Assembly: GCF_002001045.1 (NCBI RefSeq)
Contig: NZ_MUNR01000004.1
Location: forward strand, 1 to 64,000
DNA length: 64,000 nt
Origin: Rhodanobacter sp. C01
GTDB lineage: Bacteria; Pseudomonadota; Gammaproteobacteria; Xanthomonadales; Rhodanobacteraceae
Direction: 5' to 3'
Position numbers and translations under genes: made by a program
Notes under the pieces: generated by a model
What the model saw: only the letters and a program-made list of their open reading frames with translations
Told to the model about the DNA's origin: nothing
Databases searched by the model: none
Shown: one piece after another, positions 54,705-63,944 of the stretch
Position numbering within the stretch: the stretch's first letter is position 1
Layout: each line of letters opens with the position of its first letter

Positions 54705-55202
54705 ATGACACTGCGCCAGGAAGCGCTGTACGCCAGCTATCGTCGACTGGAACGGCCGCTCTACAACGTGCTCTATCGCCAGCTGTGGCAGGCCGAGGAT
54801 TGTCAGGACATCGTCCATGACGCCTACGTGCGCGTGTGGGAGCGACGCAGCAAGGTCGACGAGGTCACGCTGGATGCACTGGTGTGGACCACCGCGCTCA
54901 ACCTGGCGAAGAACCGCCTGCGCTGGCGCCTGCTGCGGCGACATGAGGAGCTGGACGAGGAGTCGCTACCGTTGACCGCCGATGGGCAGCCGCAGGATTT
55001 TCTCGCCACGCGCCGGCTGCACCAGGCATTGCGGCAACTGCCGCGCGCCGCGCAACAGATCCTGCTGCTGTCGGAATTCAGTGGTATGCGCGGCAACGAG
55101 ATCGCGACGGTGCTGGGCATTCCTGCCGGCACGGTGGCCTCGCGCAAGCACCAGGCGCTGGAGAGATTGAAAACCTTGATGGGAGCGTCCCTCGATGCAT
55201 GA
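54705..55202 (+). CDS. ECF-type RNA polymerase sigma factor
   Basis: The 165-aa protein contains sigma region 2 (EDCQDIVHDAYVRVWERR) and region 4 (LPRAAQQILLLSEFSGMRGNEIATVLG, split for length), with the typical short linker. It overlaps the next membrane-protein gene by 8 bases, a usual sign of a cognate anti-sigma partner. It probably drives the three-gene cluster. Confidence 0.85.
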   Translation: MTLRQEALYASYRRLERPLYNVLYRQLWQAEDCQDIVHDAYVRVWERRSKVDEVTLDALVWTTALNLAKNRLRWRLLRRHEELDEESLPLTADGQPQDFLATRRLHQALRQLPRAAQQILLLSEFSGMRGNEIATVLGIPAGTVASRKHQALERLKTLMGASLDA

Positions 55203-55551
55203 ATCCGACCGCCTGTTCATCGACCTGCAGCCGCCGCCGGGTGGACTGCGGCGCCTGCAGCGCACCGTCGCTACCCGATCGGATCGTACGCGTCGACACA
55301 GCCTGCGCGTTGCCGGCGCCAGTGCGTTCGCGATGTCCCTGCTGGCACTGGCATGGCTGCTGCCGGGAGCCATCGTCCGGCACCGCGAAACCACCCGGCT
55401 GATGTCGGCCCTGCACGCCGCCGTGACTCCACCAAACGATGGCATCCAGATCGTCGACGGTGCCGCGATCGAGCTGCCCAGCGGACAGGCCGGTGTGCGT
55501 CTGTTTCTGGTGCAATCGGCCACCCCGGCAGCACGCACATCGTCGAATTGA
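55195..55551 (+). CDS. small membrane protein, possible anti-sigma partner
   Basis: The 118-aa protein has a basic cytoplasmic N-terminus, one transmembrane helix (VAGASAFAMSLLALAWLLPG, about 40-60) and a short periplasmic tail. Overlap with the sigma gene suggests control of its activity, but no zinc-binding anti-sigma motif is present, so this is inference. Confidence 0.65.
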   Translation: MHESDRLFIDLQPPPGGLRRLQRTVATRSDRTRRHSLRVAGASAFAMSLLALAWLLPGAIVRHRETTRLMSALHAAVTPPNDGIQIVDGAAIELPSGQAGVRLFLVQSATPAARTSSN

Positions 55552-55774
55552 ACGACACCGCTTGGCCACCGACGATCTAGTCCCTCGCAAATTGACAAGC
55601 ATCATCCACCTCGGAACACTGTCGCCGGCAGCGCCATGTGCGCTGCCGGTTTGTACGCAGCGGTGATCCCGCCGCGTCATCGCTGCCGAGGGGTGCTGCA
55701 GCGGATCCCGGTCCGCCACGCTCGGCAGGCGACTCCTCGCAAGGGCGCCCTTTCCACTTACTGGAGATGTCGCC

Positions 55775-56662
55775 ATGCCTGCTCACCCTGCGTCTCGCCG
55801 GCTCGCTTTCGCCACATCCACGGATTACCCGTCCATCCAGCCGGACGATGCCCATCTGGCGGCGTCGCTGGAGCGCCTCGGCCTCGAACCGATCGTCTGC
55901 GTGTGGAATGACCCGGACGTCGACTGGTCGGCGTTCGATGCGGTGCTGATCCGCACGATCTGGGATTACTTCAAGCACCATGCGGCGTTCCTGGCCTGGC
56001 TCGACCGGCTCGACCGACTGGGCATCCCCACCATCAACGACAGCGCCCTGCTGCGCTGGAACAGCGACAAGCGCTATCTGCTCGAACTCGCTGAACGTGA
56101 CGTCGGCATCATCCCGACGCAGCTCGCCAGTGCGCATGAGTTGGGCGACGTGCTGTCGACGATGCCGGCGCAGCAGGTGGTGATCAAGCCGGCGATCAGC
56201 GGCGGCGCCTGGCATACGCTGCGCGGCACCGCAGGCGACGAGAACTTTGCGCAGGCGCTGACACGGCTGCCGCGTGACCACGATTATCTGGTGCAGCCGT
56301 TCGTACCGGAGATCGTCAGCGACGGCGAATGGTCGTTGCTGTATTTCGGCGGCGAGTTCAGCCATGCCGTGATCAAGCGTCCGGCCGCTGGTGACTATCG
56401 CGTGCAGGGCGAATACGGCGGCAGCGCCGATCCGATCGTGCCGAGTGCGGCGACGCTGGCCGCCGCCGAACGCGCACTGGCTGCCGTCGCCAAGATCGGA
56501 CATGGCGATCAGGCCTACGTGCGCGTCGACGGGGTGATCTGCGGCGGTCGCTTCCTGATCATGGAGCTGGAGCTGATCGAGCCGTTCCTGCATCTCGCCG
56601 GCTATCCGGCGGCGGCCGAACGGCTGGCGCAACTGGTGGCGGCGCAGTTGAAGGAGGACTGA
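55775..56662 (+). CDS. ATP-grasp protein, glutathione-synthetase-like
   Basis: The 295-aa protein shows the ATP-grasp order: IRTIWDY, then VIKPAISGGAWHT (ATP-binding Lys and flexible loop), YLVQPFVPEIVSDGEWSLLYF, and a C-terminal YVRVDGVICGGRFLIMELELIEPFL (metal-binding Asp/Glu), given here in parts. Similar proteins are annotated as RimK/GshB-like ligases joining an amino group to a carboxylate. The substrate is unknown. ATG 55775 has GGAGATG upstream. Confidence 0.8.
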   Translation: MPAHPASRRLAFATSTDYPSIQPDDAHLAASLERLGLEPIVCVWNDPDVDWSAFDAVLIRTIWDYFKHHAAFLAWLDRLDRLGIPTINDSALLRWNSDKRYLLELAERDVGIIPTQLASAHELGDVLSTMPAQQVVIKPAISGGAWHTLRGTAGDENFAQALTRLPRDHDYLVQPFVPEIVSDGEWSLLYFGGEFSHAVIKRPAAGDYRVQGEYGGSADPIVPSAATLAAAERALAAVAKIGHGDQAYVRVDGVICGGRFLIMELELIEPFLHLAGYPAAAERLAQLVAAQLKED

Positions 56663-56740
56663 AGAATCCGCAGCGAGGCTTCGCTTGGCGCCTTCGACGC
56701 CGCGCCCGGCCCGAACGGCTACGTCGAGCAACCGCCATTT

Positions 56741-56816
56741 TGTAGGAGCGCACCCTGTGCGCGATGCTCTTGACATCATTTACCTCAGAGCATCGCGCAC
56801 AGGGTGCGCTCCTACA
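56741..56816. repeat. REP-type inverted repeat, variant arm
   Basis: TGTAGGAGCGCACCCTGTGC with GCGATGCTCT and the inverted AGAGCATCGC with GCACAGGGTGCGCTCCTACA make a nearly perfect 30-bp-arm palindrome around 16 bases. The GTAGGAGCG ends match the other REPs, but the inner arm differs (GCACCCTGTGC instead of GGCTTCAGCC), so it is a distinct subfamily. It precedes dinB. Confidence 0.85.
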
Positions 56817-56846
56817 TGGGTTGCGCCGGACCGATAGAATCAACGC

Positions 56847-57950
56847 ATGCCTGCCCCGCCCGCACGAAAGATCCTGCACATCGACATGGACGCGTTCTAT
56901 GCGTCGGTGGAGCAGCGCGACGACCCGTCGCTGCGCGGCAAGCCGGTGGCGGTGGCATGGCGCGGTGCGCGTTCGGTGGTGTGCGCGGCGAGCTACGAGG
57001 CCCGCGTGTTCGGCGTGCGCTCGGCGATGCCGGCGATCCGCGCCGAACGGCTGTGTCCGCAGCTGGTTTTCGTACCGCCGGATTTCGTGCGTTACAAGGC
57101 GGTGTCGCGGCAGGTGCGCGAGATCTTCGCGCGACATACCGACTTGATCGAGCCGCTGTCGCTGGACGAGGCCTATCTCGACGTCACCGTGACGAAGAGC
57201 GGCCTGCCCTCGGCCACGGCTACCGCCGAGGCGATCCGTGCCGCGATCCGCGAGGAAACCATGCTGACCGCATCGGCCGGGGTGGCGCCGAACAAGTTCC
57301 TGGCCAAGATCGCCTCGGATTTCCGCAAGCCGGATGGCCTGTTCGTGATCCGCCCGCAGCAGGTCGAGGCCTTCCTCACTCCATTGCCGATCGGCCGGCT
57401 GCCCGGCGTCGGCAAGGTAATGGAGGCGAAGCTGGCCGTGCTCGGCATTACCACCGTGGGCGAACTGCGCGCGTTTGCGCTGGCCGAACTGGAGCAGCGC
57501 TTCGGACGCTGGGGCCGCCGCCTGCACGAGCTGGCGCGCGGTATCGACGAGCATCCGGTGCAGCCGGAGCGCCTCACCCTGCAGGTCTCCGCCGAAGACA
57601 CCTTCGAGCACGACCTGCTGCTCGACGAACTCGAACCGCACATCCGCCGGCTCGCCGAGAAAGCCTGGGCCGGGCACCAGCGCGAGCAGGGTCGCGTGGC
57701 ACGCACCGTGGTGCTGAAACTGAAGACCGCGGACTTCCGCACGCTGACGCGCAGCCTCACCCCGGTGCAACGACCGCTCTCGGCAAACGAACTGGCCGAC
57801 ATCGCATGCGCGCTGCGCGAACGCGTCGAGCGCCCTGCCGACAGCCGTTACCGGCTCGTCGGCGTCGGCCTGGCCGGCTTCGTCGAGCAGGACAGCTACC
57901 AGGCGCAGAGCGACCTGTTCGACAGCCCGGTGTCGGAAGTCAGGCCCTGA
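56847..57950 (+). CDS. dinB: DNA polymerase IV
   Basis: This 367-aa Y-family polymerase begins HIDMDAFYASVEQRDDP, with the DxD metal site, has AASYEARVFGVRSAMP and LSLDEAYLDVT (SLDE catalytic acids), and a helix-hairpin-helix at GRLPGVGKVMEAKL. Length is standard. It does translesion synthesis past minor-groove lesions. Its stop overlaps by 11 bases the convergent ABC permease. No SOS box of the LexA2 type is visible upstream; the REP lies there instead. Confidence 0.95.
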   Translation: MPAPPARKILHIDMDAFYASVEQRDDPSLRGKPVAVAWRGARSVVCAASYEARVFGVRSAMPAIRAERLCPQLVFVPPDFVRYKAVSRQVREIFARHTDLIEPLSLDEAYLDVTVTKSGLPSATATAEAIRAAIREETMLTASAGVAPNKFLAKIASDFRKPDGLFVIRPQQVEAFLTPLPIGRLPGVGKVMEAKLAVLGITTVGELRAFALAELEQRFGRWGRRLHELARGIDEHPVQPERLTLQVSAEDTFEHDLLLDELEPHIRRLAEKAWAGHQREQGRVARTVVLKLKTADFRTLTRSLTPVQRPLSANELADIACALRERVERPADSRYRLVGVGLAGFVEQDSYQAQSDLFDSPVSEVRP

Positions 57951-59256
57951 TCCAGCGCAACAGCTCGCGCCACGACGGCTTCTTGCCGTACATCAGGATG
58001 CCGGTGCGATAGATCCGCGCGGCCAGCCAGATGCAGGCGAGTAGCGCAAGCACCATCAGGCCCAGCGACAGCGCCAACTGCAATGGAGGTACCGAGCTCA
58101 ACGACCAGCGCACCGGCATCGTGAAGGGTGCGAACAGCGGGATGTACGACATCGTCACGCCCAGGCTGCCGGTCGGATCCTTGATCAGGCTGAACACGGA
58201 GAAGAAACCCACCAGGATCGACATGGTGACGAACACCGCGTACTGCTGGGTCTCCTGGATCGTGTTGCACATCGCGCCAATTGCAGCGTAAAGCGCGCCG
58301 TAAAGCAGGAAGCCCAGCGCGAAGTAGAGCAGGAACACCACCAGCAGGCCCGGCGCCATGCTCGGGATCGGAAAGCTGCGCACCGCATCCGCACTCATGC
58401 CGAAGATGCCAGCCAGGTGCACGCGCTGGCTGCTGACCAGGAATACCGAGCCGCCCCAGATCGCCATCTGCGCGAGACCGGCCATGCCCACGCCAAGCAC
58501 CTTGCCAAGCAGCATCTGGAACGGCGTCAGCGACGAAGTCAGCACCTCCATGATGCGCGAGCTCTTCTCCTCGATCACCGAGGTCATCGTCTGCTGGCCG
58601 TAGAGCAGGATCGAGATGTACAGGATGAAGCCCATGAAATAGGCGATCAGGAACGAGTCCTGACCGCTCTGCCCGGTCAGCCTGCCGTCGGACACCTTGG
58701 TGGTATCCATCTCGGCCGGCGCCATCGCGCGCTTCACCAGCGCCGCATCCACGCCCGACTTGCCGAGCCGCACGCCGGCAAGTGCGGTGGACACGCTGCG
58801 CTGCAGTTTCGACATCGAATCCAGCGAACCGACGTTGCTGCCGTAGTAGTCCAGCTTGCCGCTGGTCAGGGTATCGTCGGTGAGCACCAGCACGCCGTCC
58901 CAGCCGTCTTTCTGCCCCTTGCCGGAGAAACCGGTACTGGCGATCAGACCGTCGCGTACCGCAGCCAGGTTCGCAGCCGTGGCGGGAAACACCTGCACGC
59001 TGTAGCGCGCCCTGGTCGAGGAGCCATCCCCCAGCTTCTCGGACTGCATTGCCTGACTGACCGACGGACCCAGCCCCACCGAGGACGCATCCACCACAGC
59101 GACCCGGCTGGTGCGGTCCGAGCCGCTCATCATCAGCCCCGGTAGCACGGCCATCATCACGATGAACACCGGCAGCAGGATCGTGGAAATCAGGAACGCC
59201 CGGGTTCGCACACGCTCGACGAACTCCCGGCGGATCACGGCGATGATCTTCTTCAT
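57940..59256 (-). CDS. ABC transporter permease, NatB-like
   Basis: The 438-aa protein has an N-terminal helix (AFLISTILLPVFIVMMAVLPG), a large extracytoplasmic loop (50-220) and five to six C-terminal helices. It has a conserved EEKSSRIMEVLTSSLTPFQMLLGKVLGVG segment, here quoted in parts, typical of ABC-2/NatB (Na+ export or CcmB-like) permeases. Its ATG overlaps the ATPase stop (59253-59256). Substrate is not known; Na+ or a drug is possible. Confidence 0.85.
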   Translation of the reverse strand: MKKIIAVIRREFVERVRTRAFLISTILLPVFIVMMAVLPGLMMSGSDRTSRVAVVDASSVGLGPSVSQAMQSEKLGDGSSTRARYSVQVFPATAANLAAVRDGLIASTGFSGKGQKDGWDGVLVLTDDTLTSGKLDYYGSNVGSLDSMSKLQRSVSTALAGVRLGKSGVDAALVKRAMAPAEMDTTKVSDGRLTGQSGQDSFLIAYFMGFILYISILLYGQQTMTSVIEEKSSRIMEVLTSSLTPFQMLLGKVLGVGMAGLAQMAIWGGSVFLVSSQRVHLAGIFGMSADAVRSFPIPSMAPGLLVVFLLYFALGFLLYGALYAAIGAMCNTIQETQQYAVFVTMSILVGFFSVFSLIKDPTGSLGVTMSYIPLFAPFTMPVRWSLSSVPPLQLALSLGLMVLALLACIWLAARIYRTGILMYGKKPSWRELLRWIRA

Positions 59257-60203
59257 GCGGCTGCTCCGGCGTGCGCGATGGCGGCATCGGCACCGACCTT
59301 GGCAATGAAAATGGCATGCAGCGACGGCTCGACCACTTCGAACCGGCGCAGGCCGACCCCTGCGTGCACCAGCGCCGCCAACAGTTGCTCGGGGTCGGCA
59401 CCATCGACCATCTGCAGTTCCGCCGAGGCACCGTAATCGTCGACCCGGGCAATCAGCGAACGGTCGGCAAGAATCGCCTCGGCACGCGGCTTGTCGTGGC
59501 TGAAGCCAAGCGCCACATGCCGGCCGCCGAAACCCGCCTTGACCTGCGCCACGGTGCCGCTGACCACGGTCTCGCCGCGCGCGATGATTGCGATGCGGTC
59601 GCACATGCGCTCAGCCTGCTCCATCACGTGGGTCGAGAACAGCACGGTGCGTCCGCTGGCGGCTATCTCCACCACGATGTCCTTCATCACCTGGGCGTTG
59701 ACCGGGTCGAGACCCGAGAACGGTTCGTCGAGGATCACCAGCTCCGGCTCGTGCAGCAAGGCACCGGCAAACTGCACCTTCTGCTGCATGCCCTTGGACA
59801 GGTCCTCGACCTTCTTCAGCGCCCACTCGCTGATGCCCAGCCGTTCCAGCCACGCCTGCGCGCGACGGCGCGCATCGGCACGCGAGATGCCCTTGGTCTC
59901 GCCCAGGAAGATCAGGTGATCGAGCACCTTCATCTTCTTGTACAGCCCGCGCTCTTCCGGCAGGTAGCCGATGCGCGCCGACAGCTTGCGGCTGCCATGC
60001 GCGGAACCGAACAGCGACACCCTGCCTTCGTCCGGCTCAAGGATGCCCATGATCAGGCGGATCGTGGTGGACTTGCCTGCGCCGTTCGGCCCGAGCAGCC
60101 CGAAGATGCCGCCAGCGGAAACCTCCAGCGAAAGACGGTTGACTGCGGTATGTCCTGAAAACCGCTTGGTGACGGATTCGACGCTGACGCTAGGCAATGG
60201 CAT
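59253..60203 (-). CDS. ABC transporter ATPase, NatA-like
   Basis: The 316-aa ATPase shows Walker A GPNGAGKST, the Q-loop region GYLPEERGLY, signature LSKGMQQKV and Walker B LVILDEPFSGLD, followed by the H-loop FSTHVMEQAE. The C-terminal 80 residues are the extension usual in NatA. It pairs with the permease by ATGA overlap. The start at 60203 (MPLPSVSVESV) is supported by the family end of the N-terminal strand. Confidence 0.93.
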   Translation of the reverse strand: MPLPSVSVESVTKRFSGHTAVNRLSLEVSAGGIFGLLGPNGAGKSTTIRLIMGILEPDEGRVSLFGSAHGSRKLSARIGYLPEERGLYKKMKVLDHLIFLGETKGISRADARRRAQAWLERLGISEWALKKVEDLSKGMQQKVQFAGALLHEPELVILDEPFSGLDPVNAQVMKDIVVEIAASGRTVLFSTHVMEQAERMCDRIAIIARGETVVSGTVAQVKAGFGGRHVALGFSHDKPRAEAILADRSLIARVDDYGASAELQMVDGADPEQLLAALVHAGVGLRRFEVVEPSLHAIFIAKVGADAAIAHAGAAA

Positions 60204-60374
60204 GGTCCCGTGTCCCTGGCATGTCGGGCACGTGGCCCCCCTTTCGCGAAAATAGCATGCAGGCGCGAAAGCACGTAGATGACTTGTGGCGGGGTGCGCA
60301 GACGCCATCGCCAGCCGTGCCACGCAGATCGTGTACGCTGTGTGCCCCGCATTGTCCGTGACTGGAACAGTGAC

Positions 60375-61052
60375 ATGCATTTCGAACTGCCCAGAGTCCG
60401 CATCCACTCGCTGAAGGACTTCATCAAGCATTACCTGATGATCGTGCTCAGCATCCTCACCGCACTCGGGCTGGAGGCATGGATCGAACATGCACACCAC
60501 ACGCATGCAGCGGAGGCGGCAAGCCTGCAGATGACGGCCGAGCTGCGCCACAATCTCGCCGAGACACGCGATTCGCTGCGACGGAACGACGCGACCCTGC
60601 AGGCTGTCGGGAAGCTCGACGCGATGGTCATCGCCGACCTGAAAAGCGGCCTGCCGGCAGCCACGATCAACCAGCACATCCGTGCACAAAAAGCGGGCTT
60701 CCTGCTCAATCTGAATTGGCCAAGCCTGCCTTCGTCAGCCTGGGATGTGGCCGTGGCGAATCAGTCGGTAAGCTGGATCGAATCGGCCAGCCTGAAGAAG
60801 TATTCCGCCGCCTACGCAGCCCAGCGTGAATTGAACGACTGGGTGCAGCACGACAGCATGCTGATGCTGGACATGCCCAAGGTGATCAATTTCAAGACCG
60901 ACCTCGACCTGGACCACGACGTGGATCCCCAGGCGTTTCTCTACACACTGCAGCAGATGAAGACGACCAACGCGAGCCTGAAGAACAACCTGCAGGAACT
61001 GGAGAAACATCTCGTCGATGCCGTGCCGGACGAAACGGCAGCGGGCCAGTAA
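60375..61052 (+). CDS. membrane-anchored helical protein of unknown function
   Basis: The 225-aa protein has one N-terminal helix (YLMIVLSILTALGLEAWIE, about 20-38) and a long charged periplasmic helical domain with LQQMKTTNASLKNNLQELEKHL at the end, likely a coiled coil. It is divergent from the ABC genes. I do not recognise a family beyond repeated occurrence in related genera. Confidence 0.65.
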   Translation: MHFELPRVRIHSLKDFIKHYLMIVLSILTALGLEAWIEHAHHTHAAEAASLQMTAELRHNLAETRDSLRRNDATLQAVGKLDAMVIADLKSGLPAATINQHIRAQKAGFLLNLNWPSLPSSAWDVAVANQSVSWIESASLKKYSAAYAAQRELNDWVQHDSMLMLDMPKVINFKTDLDLDHDVDPQAFLYTLQQMKTTNASLKNNLQELEKHLVDAVPDETAAGQ

Positions 61053-61089
61053 CCGAACCGTGCCGTGCTGGGCCGACGCCCATGTTCGC

Positions 61090-61488
61090 TCAGTCCGTGG
61101 CGGGCAGCGTGTACTCGAAATCGTAGAAATGCTGGCCACCGGTGATCGTGATCGCCAGTGTGCCGGCCAGCCCCTGCAGCTCATCGCTGCCGGAATCGGG
61201 CACCACCGTGATGACCAACTGCGGCGTACCGCGCGTCATTGTGCCGCTGTGCTGCAGTGCGAACGCGCCGCTGCGCCCATGCAGCGTACCGCTGACCCGC
61301 TCCAGCGCGACATAGCCGGCTGAACCGTCGACCGCGGTGCGAGTGGCCAGCATCTGGCCCTTGCCGGTCGCCGCGAGGTCGCCATGATACTGCTTGTCCA
61401 GCGCCATCCGACCGATGCTGGCATCGCCGACACTCTCTTCGGCCGGCTGCGGGATCATCTTCACTTCGAACGTGCCGCTGGCAAGCAT
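61090..61488 (-). CDS. DUF3224 family protein
   Basis: The 132-aa protein has the all-beta DUF3224 pattern: GTFEVKMIPQP, MALDKQYHGDLAATGKGQMLA, GYVALERVSGTLHGRSGAFALQHSGTM (in parts) and GTLAITITGGQHFYDFEYTLP. Members are small cytoplasmic beta-barrel proteins of unknown role. No signal peptide. Confidence 0.85.
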   Translation of the reverse strand: MLASGTFEVKMIPQPAEESVGDASIGRMALDKQYHGDLAATGKGQMLATRTAVDGSAGYVALERVSGTLHGRSGAFALQHSGTMTRGTPQLVITVVPDSGSDELQGLAGTLAITITGGQHFYDFEYTLPATD

Positions 61489-61596
61489 GATGGCAACTTC
61501 CCGTGGTGTGCGAGGCGACCGGGCGGCTCCGACAGGCTCAACCGGTCATCGAAAGTACACTATATCCCTGTCTGGAAGGCCTTCCAGACGCACTCC

Positions 61597-62829
61597 TCAT
61601 GGGCCTGACACTGTGCTGGTACCGGACGGAGACTTGCTGCTCATGGCAGCGCGAAAACTTGCCGCCAGGAAGTGCCTTGGGACACCGTTATCGGCCGGGG
61701 TTCTTTTGAGGAAGGCAGCCGCAGCAGCATCGTGTTTCAAGTAAGCGTCGAGGAAATTCATGGTATAGCGCGCGACCCAGGCGTAACTCGTGTTGGCATC
61801 ATCCTGTCCGTAGTCGGCCACCTGATCTTCGGCAAAGCGCTGCGCACTCTTCCTGCGTCGAAACATGGAGCTGAATTCCCCGTGCGCCATGCCCACCATG
61901 TTGATGGTGAAGAGATCGCCGTGCATCCAGGCGTTCAGAACGTTTGGCCCCACCCTGTCCGCTGGAGGGCCGTCATAATATTTCTCGAAATCTTCAAGAA
62001 AATTCGGATATTCCGACGTGAAGAAAACAAGCGGAATGTCCATTCGCTCTGGATGAACATCACCGGCTTTCTTCACGAGCCCCGGGAAATAACGCATGCT
62101 GCCGTCCATCTCTGCCAAGGCGCGGATGCGGGAGTCCCGTGCCGCGGCAAACAGGCTCGATATGCCTCCCCAGCTCCAGCTCACCACGGCGACCCTGGTC
62201 GAATCCGCATCGGCAAGCGTTCTGGCAAACGCAATGAGGAAAGAGATGTCGCCAGCCTGCGCATTGATCCCGTCAAGGTCGTCCGTCATGTCACGCGTCG
62301 ACACGCCCATCGACGGACTCGCAAGAACGACGTAACCGTGACTGGCCAAGTACTCGCACAGATCGGCGTTCTCCCAGGAGACAGAAGAATCGCTGGGTGC
62401 ATAAATCAGAACCGGATAATGACCTTCTGATGCTTTCGCTTCCCGTACCGCCAACAGTTGGATAGCGAAGGATGTCTTCAACAATGAACGCCACCGGTTG
62501 TCTTTTTCAGCTGGAGCGTTGAACTGGATCTCGGTGTCGGCCAGCCGGACATAATCCCCAACAGTCATGGGTTTGGCTTGGCTTTTCAGCGCCGGATACC
62601 AGATCAGGGTTTGCAGCGGACGGGCGCCATCCCTGATCGATGGCTTTCCAGGGCTCTTGGGTGTCGAAGGGAAGCTTCGGGAGTGATCGTACTGATTCAC
62701 CACCTTCAGCCCCACCGGATACGGTCCCGGCTTTTCCAGGAACCGGAATGAAGACGTCTGGGCCACCGCGGACGTGGAACTGAAGCATGCGAATAACGCA
62801 AGCAAGGCGACCAGGATTCTGGAATGCAC
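61597..62829 (-). CDS. secreted alpha/beta hydrolase (dienelactone-hydrolase-like)
   Basis: The 410-aa protein starts at GTG 62829 (VHSRILVALLALFACF), with a GGAAGGAAAG ribosome-binding site 5 bases upstream and a signal peptide ending AVAQT. The catalytic domain shows VLIYAPSDSS, the nucleophile elbow VVSWSWGGISS (S-x-S-W-G-G variant of GxSxG), FTSEYPN and the His-bearing GMAHGEFSS. The Gly before the nucleophile is replaced by Ser. Substrate unknown; probably an ester in the periplasm. Confidence 0.8.
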   Translation of the reverse strand: MHSRILVALLALFACFSSTSAVAQTSSFRFLEKPGPYPVGLKVVNQYDHSRSFPSTPKSPGKPSIRDGARPLQTLIWYPALKSQAKPMTVGDYVRLADTEIQFNAPAEKDNRWRSLLKTSFAIQLLAVREAKASEGHYPVLIYAPSDSSVSWENADLCEYLASHGYVVLASPSMGVSTRDMTDDLDGINAQAGDISFLIAFARTLADADSTRVAVVSWSWGGISSLFAAARDSRIRALAEMDGSMRYFPGLVKKAGDVHPERMDIPLVFFTSEYPNFLEDFEKYYDGPPADRVGPNVLNAWMHGDLFTINMVGMAHGEFSSMFRRRKSAQRFAEDQVADYGQDDANTSYAWVARYTMNFLDAYLKHDAAAAAFLKRTPADNGVPRHFLAASFRAAMSSKSPSGTSTVSGP

Positions 62830-62914
62830 GCAACTTTCCTTCCGGCGAAGCGCAGGGGATTTCTGCCGAGGATGGCGAGTCCGACGCGCCGTGCATCGGC
62901 ACGTCGGACGCAAC

Positions 62915-63241
62915 TCAGCTGAGCCGACGCGAGATCGCGAAGAATGCCAGGTTGCCCAGGCCGGTGGCACCGGCCAGCACGGCGACCAGGCCGGGAGTGA
63001 CTTCCTGCCAGTTGAACCACTGGATCAGACCGAAGCCGACCGCGACCGACACCAGCACGATGCCCCAGCGCAGCGAGGAGTTGCGCCGACGCAGTGCCTC
63101 GTCGCGCAGGATCGAATTGACCAGTTCCTCGGAACCGCCGGCGTTGACCATGTGCCGGCGCACCATGGCGTCGACGCAGACCTTGATCGAGTAGGCAATG
63201 CAGATGAACAGGCTGATCGGGATGAAGTCGCCGAAATTCAT
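62915..63241 (-). CDS. small inner-membrane protein (DUF6249-like)
   Basis: The 108-aa protein has an N-terminal helix (FIPISLFICIAYSIKVCVDA), a charged middle with ELVNSILRDEALRRR, and two C-terminal helices. AAGGAG precedes ATG 63241. Divergent from the ECF sigma gene; in related genomes such genes often follow ECF sigma and anti-sigma clusters, so it may be in its regulon. Confidence 0.65.
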   Translation of the reverse strand: MNFGDFIPISLFICIAYSIKVCVDAMVRRHMVNAGGSEELVNSILRDEALRRRNSSLRWGIVLVSVAVGFGLIQWFNWQEVTPGLVAVLAGATGLGNLAFFAISRRLS

Positions 63242-63362
63242 GGGGTTCTCCTTGGGTTGATGGCTGAATGACTGGCTGTCGGGAGCATAGATACGGCCAC
63301 CCTCGCGACGGTTGCAGCCATCCGCTTGCAACCATTGTGGCAATGCGCGTATCCCTTGCGGC

Positions 63363-63944
63363 ATGGAAGACATCCGCAGCAGCCCGGACCGCGAACTGGT
63401 CGACGCCGTGCTGGCCAACCGGCCGGGCGCGTTCGAGCGCCTGGTCCGCGAGTATCAGGGCCTGTGCTGGCACATCATCCATCGCATGGTGCGCCACCCC
63501 GAGGACGCACGGGAGCTGTGCCAGGACACCTTTCTGCGCGTGCACCAGTGCCTGCACCAGTATCGCTACGAGAGCGCGCTGAAATCGTGGATCGGGCGCG
63601 TGGCATACACGATCGCGCTGCGCCACCTGCAGCACAAGCGCATCCCGCTGCTGGAAAACACCGGTGACGGCGACGACCATGCGCTGGTGGAAAACATCGG
63701 CGACGGCTTCGACCTCGAAGCCGCCTGTGCCGACGCGGAAACGACGCAGCACCTGCATGCCGCCATCGAGGCGCTACCGCCCTTGCAGCGGACCGTGCTG
63801 ACCCTGTATTACCTTGAAGAAATCACGATACCCGAAATTGCCCGGATCACCGGGCTGGCCAGCGGCACCATCAAGAGCCACTTGTTCCGGTCACGACTGC
63901 GCCTGCGCGGCGAACTCGAAGCCCGGACCGGAGTTGCAGCATGA
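63363..63944 (+). CDS. ECF-type RNA polymerase sigma factor (RpoE-like)
   Basis: The 193-aa sigma factor has region 2 (EYQGLCWHIIHRMVRHPEDARELCQDTFLRVH, in parts) and region 4 (LPPLQRTVLTLYYLEEITIPEIARITGLASGTIKSHL, in parts), separated by an acidic linker. The stop overlaps the next ATG (ATGA), where an anti-sigma or partner gene starts. ATG 63363 follows CTTGCGGC and is the best of the in-frame starts. Confidence 0.88.
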   Translation: MEDIRSSPDRELVDAVLANRPGAFERLVREYQGLCWHIIHRMVRHPEDARELCQDTFLRVHQCLHQYRYESALKSWIGRVAYTIALRHLQHKRIPLLENTGDGDDHALVENIGDGFDLEAACADAETTQHLHAAIEALPPLQRTVLTLYYLEEITIPEIARITGLASGTIKSHLFRSRLRLRGELEARTGVAA

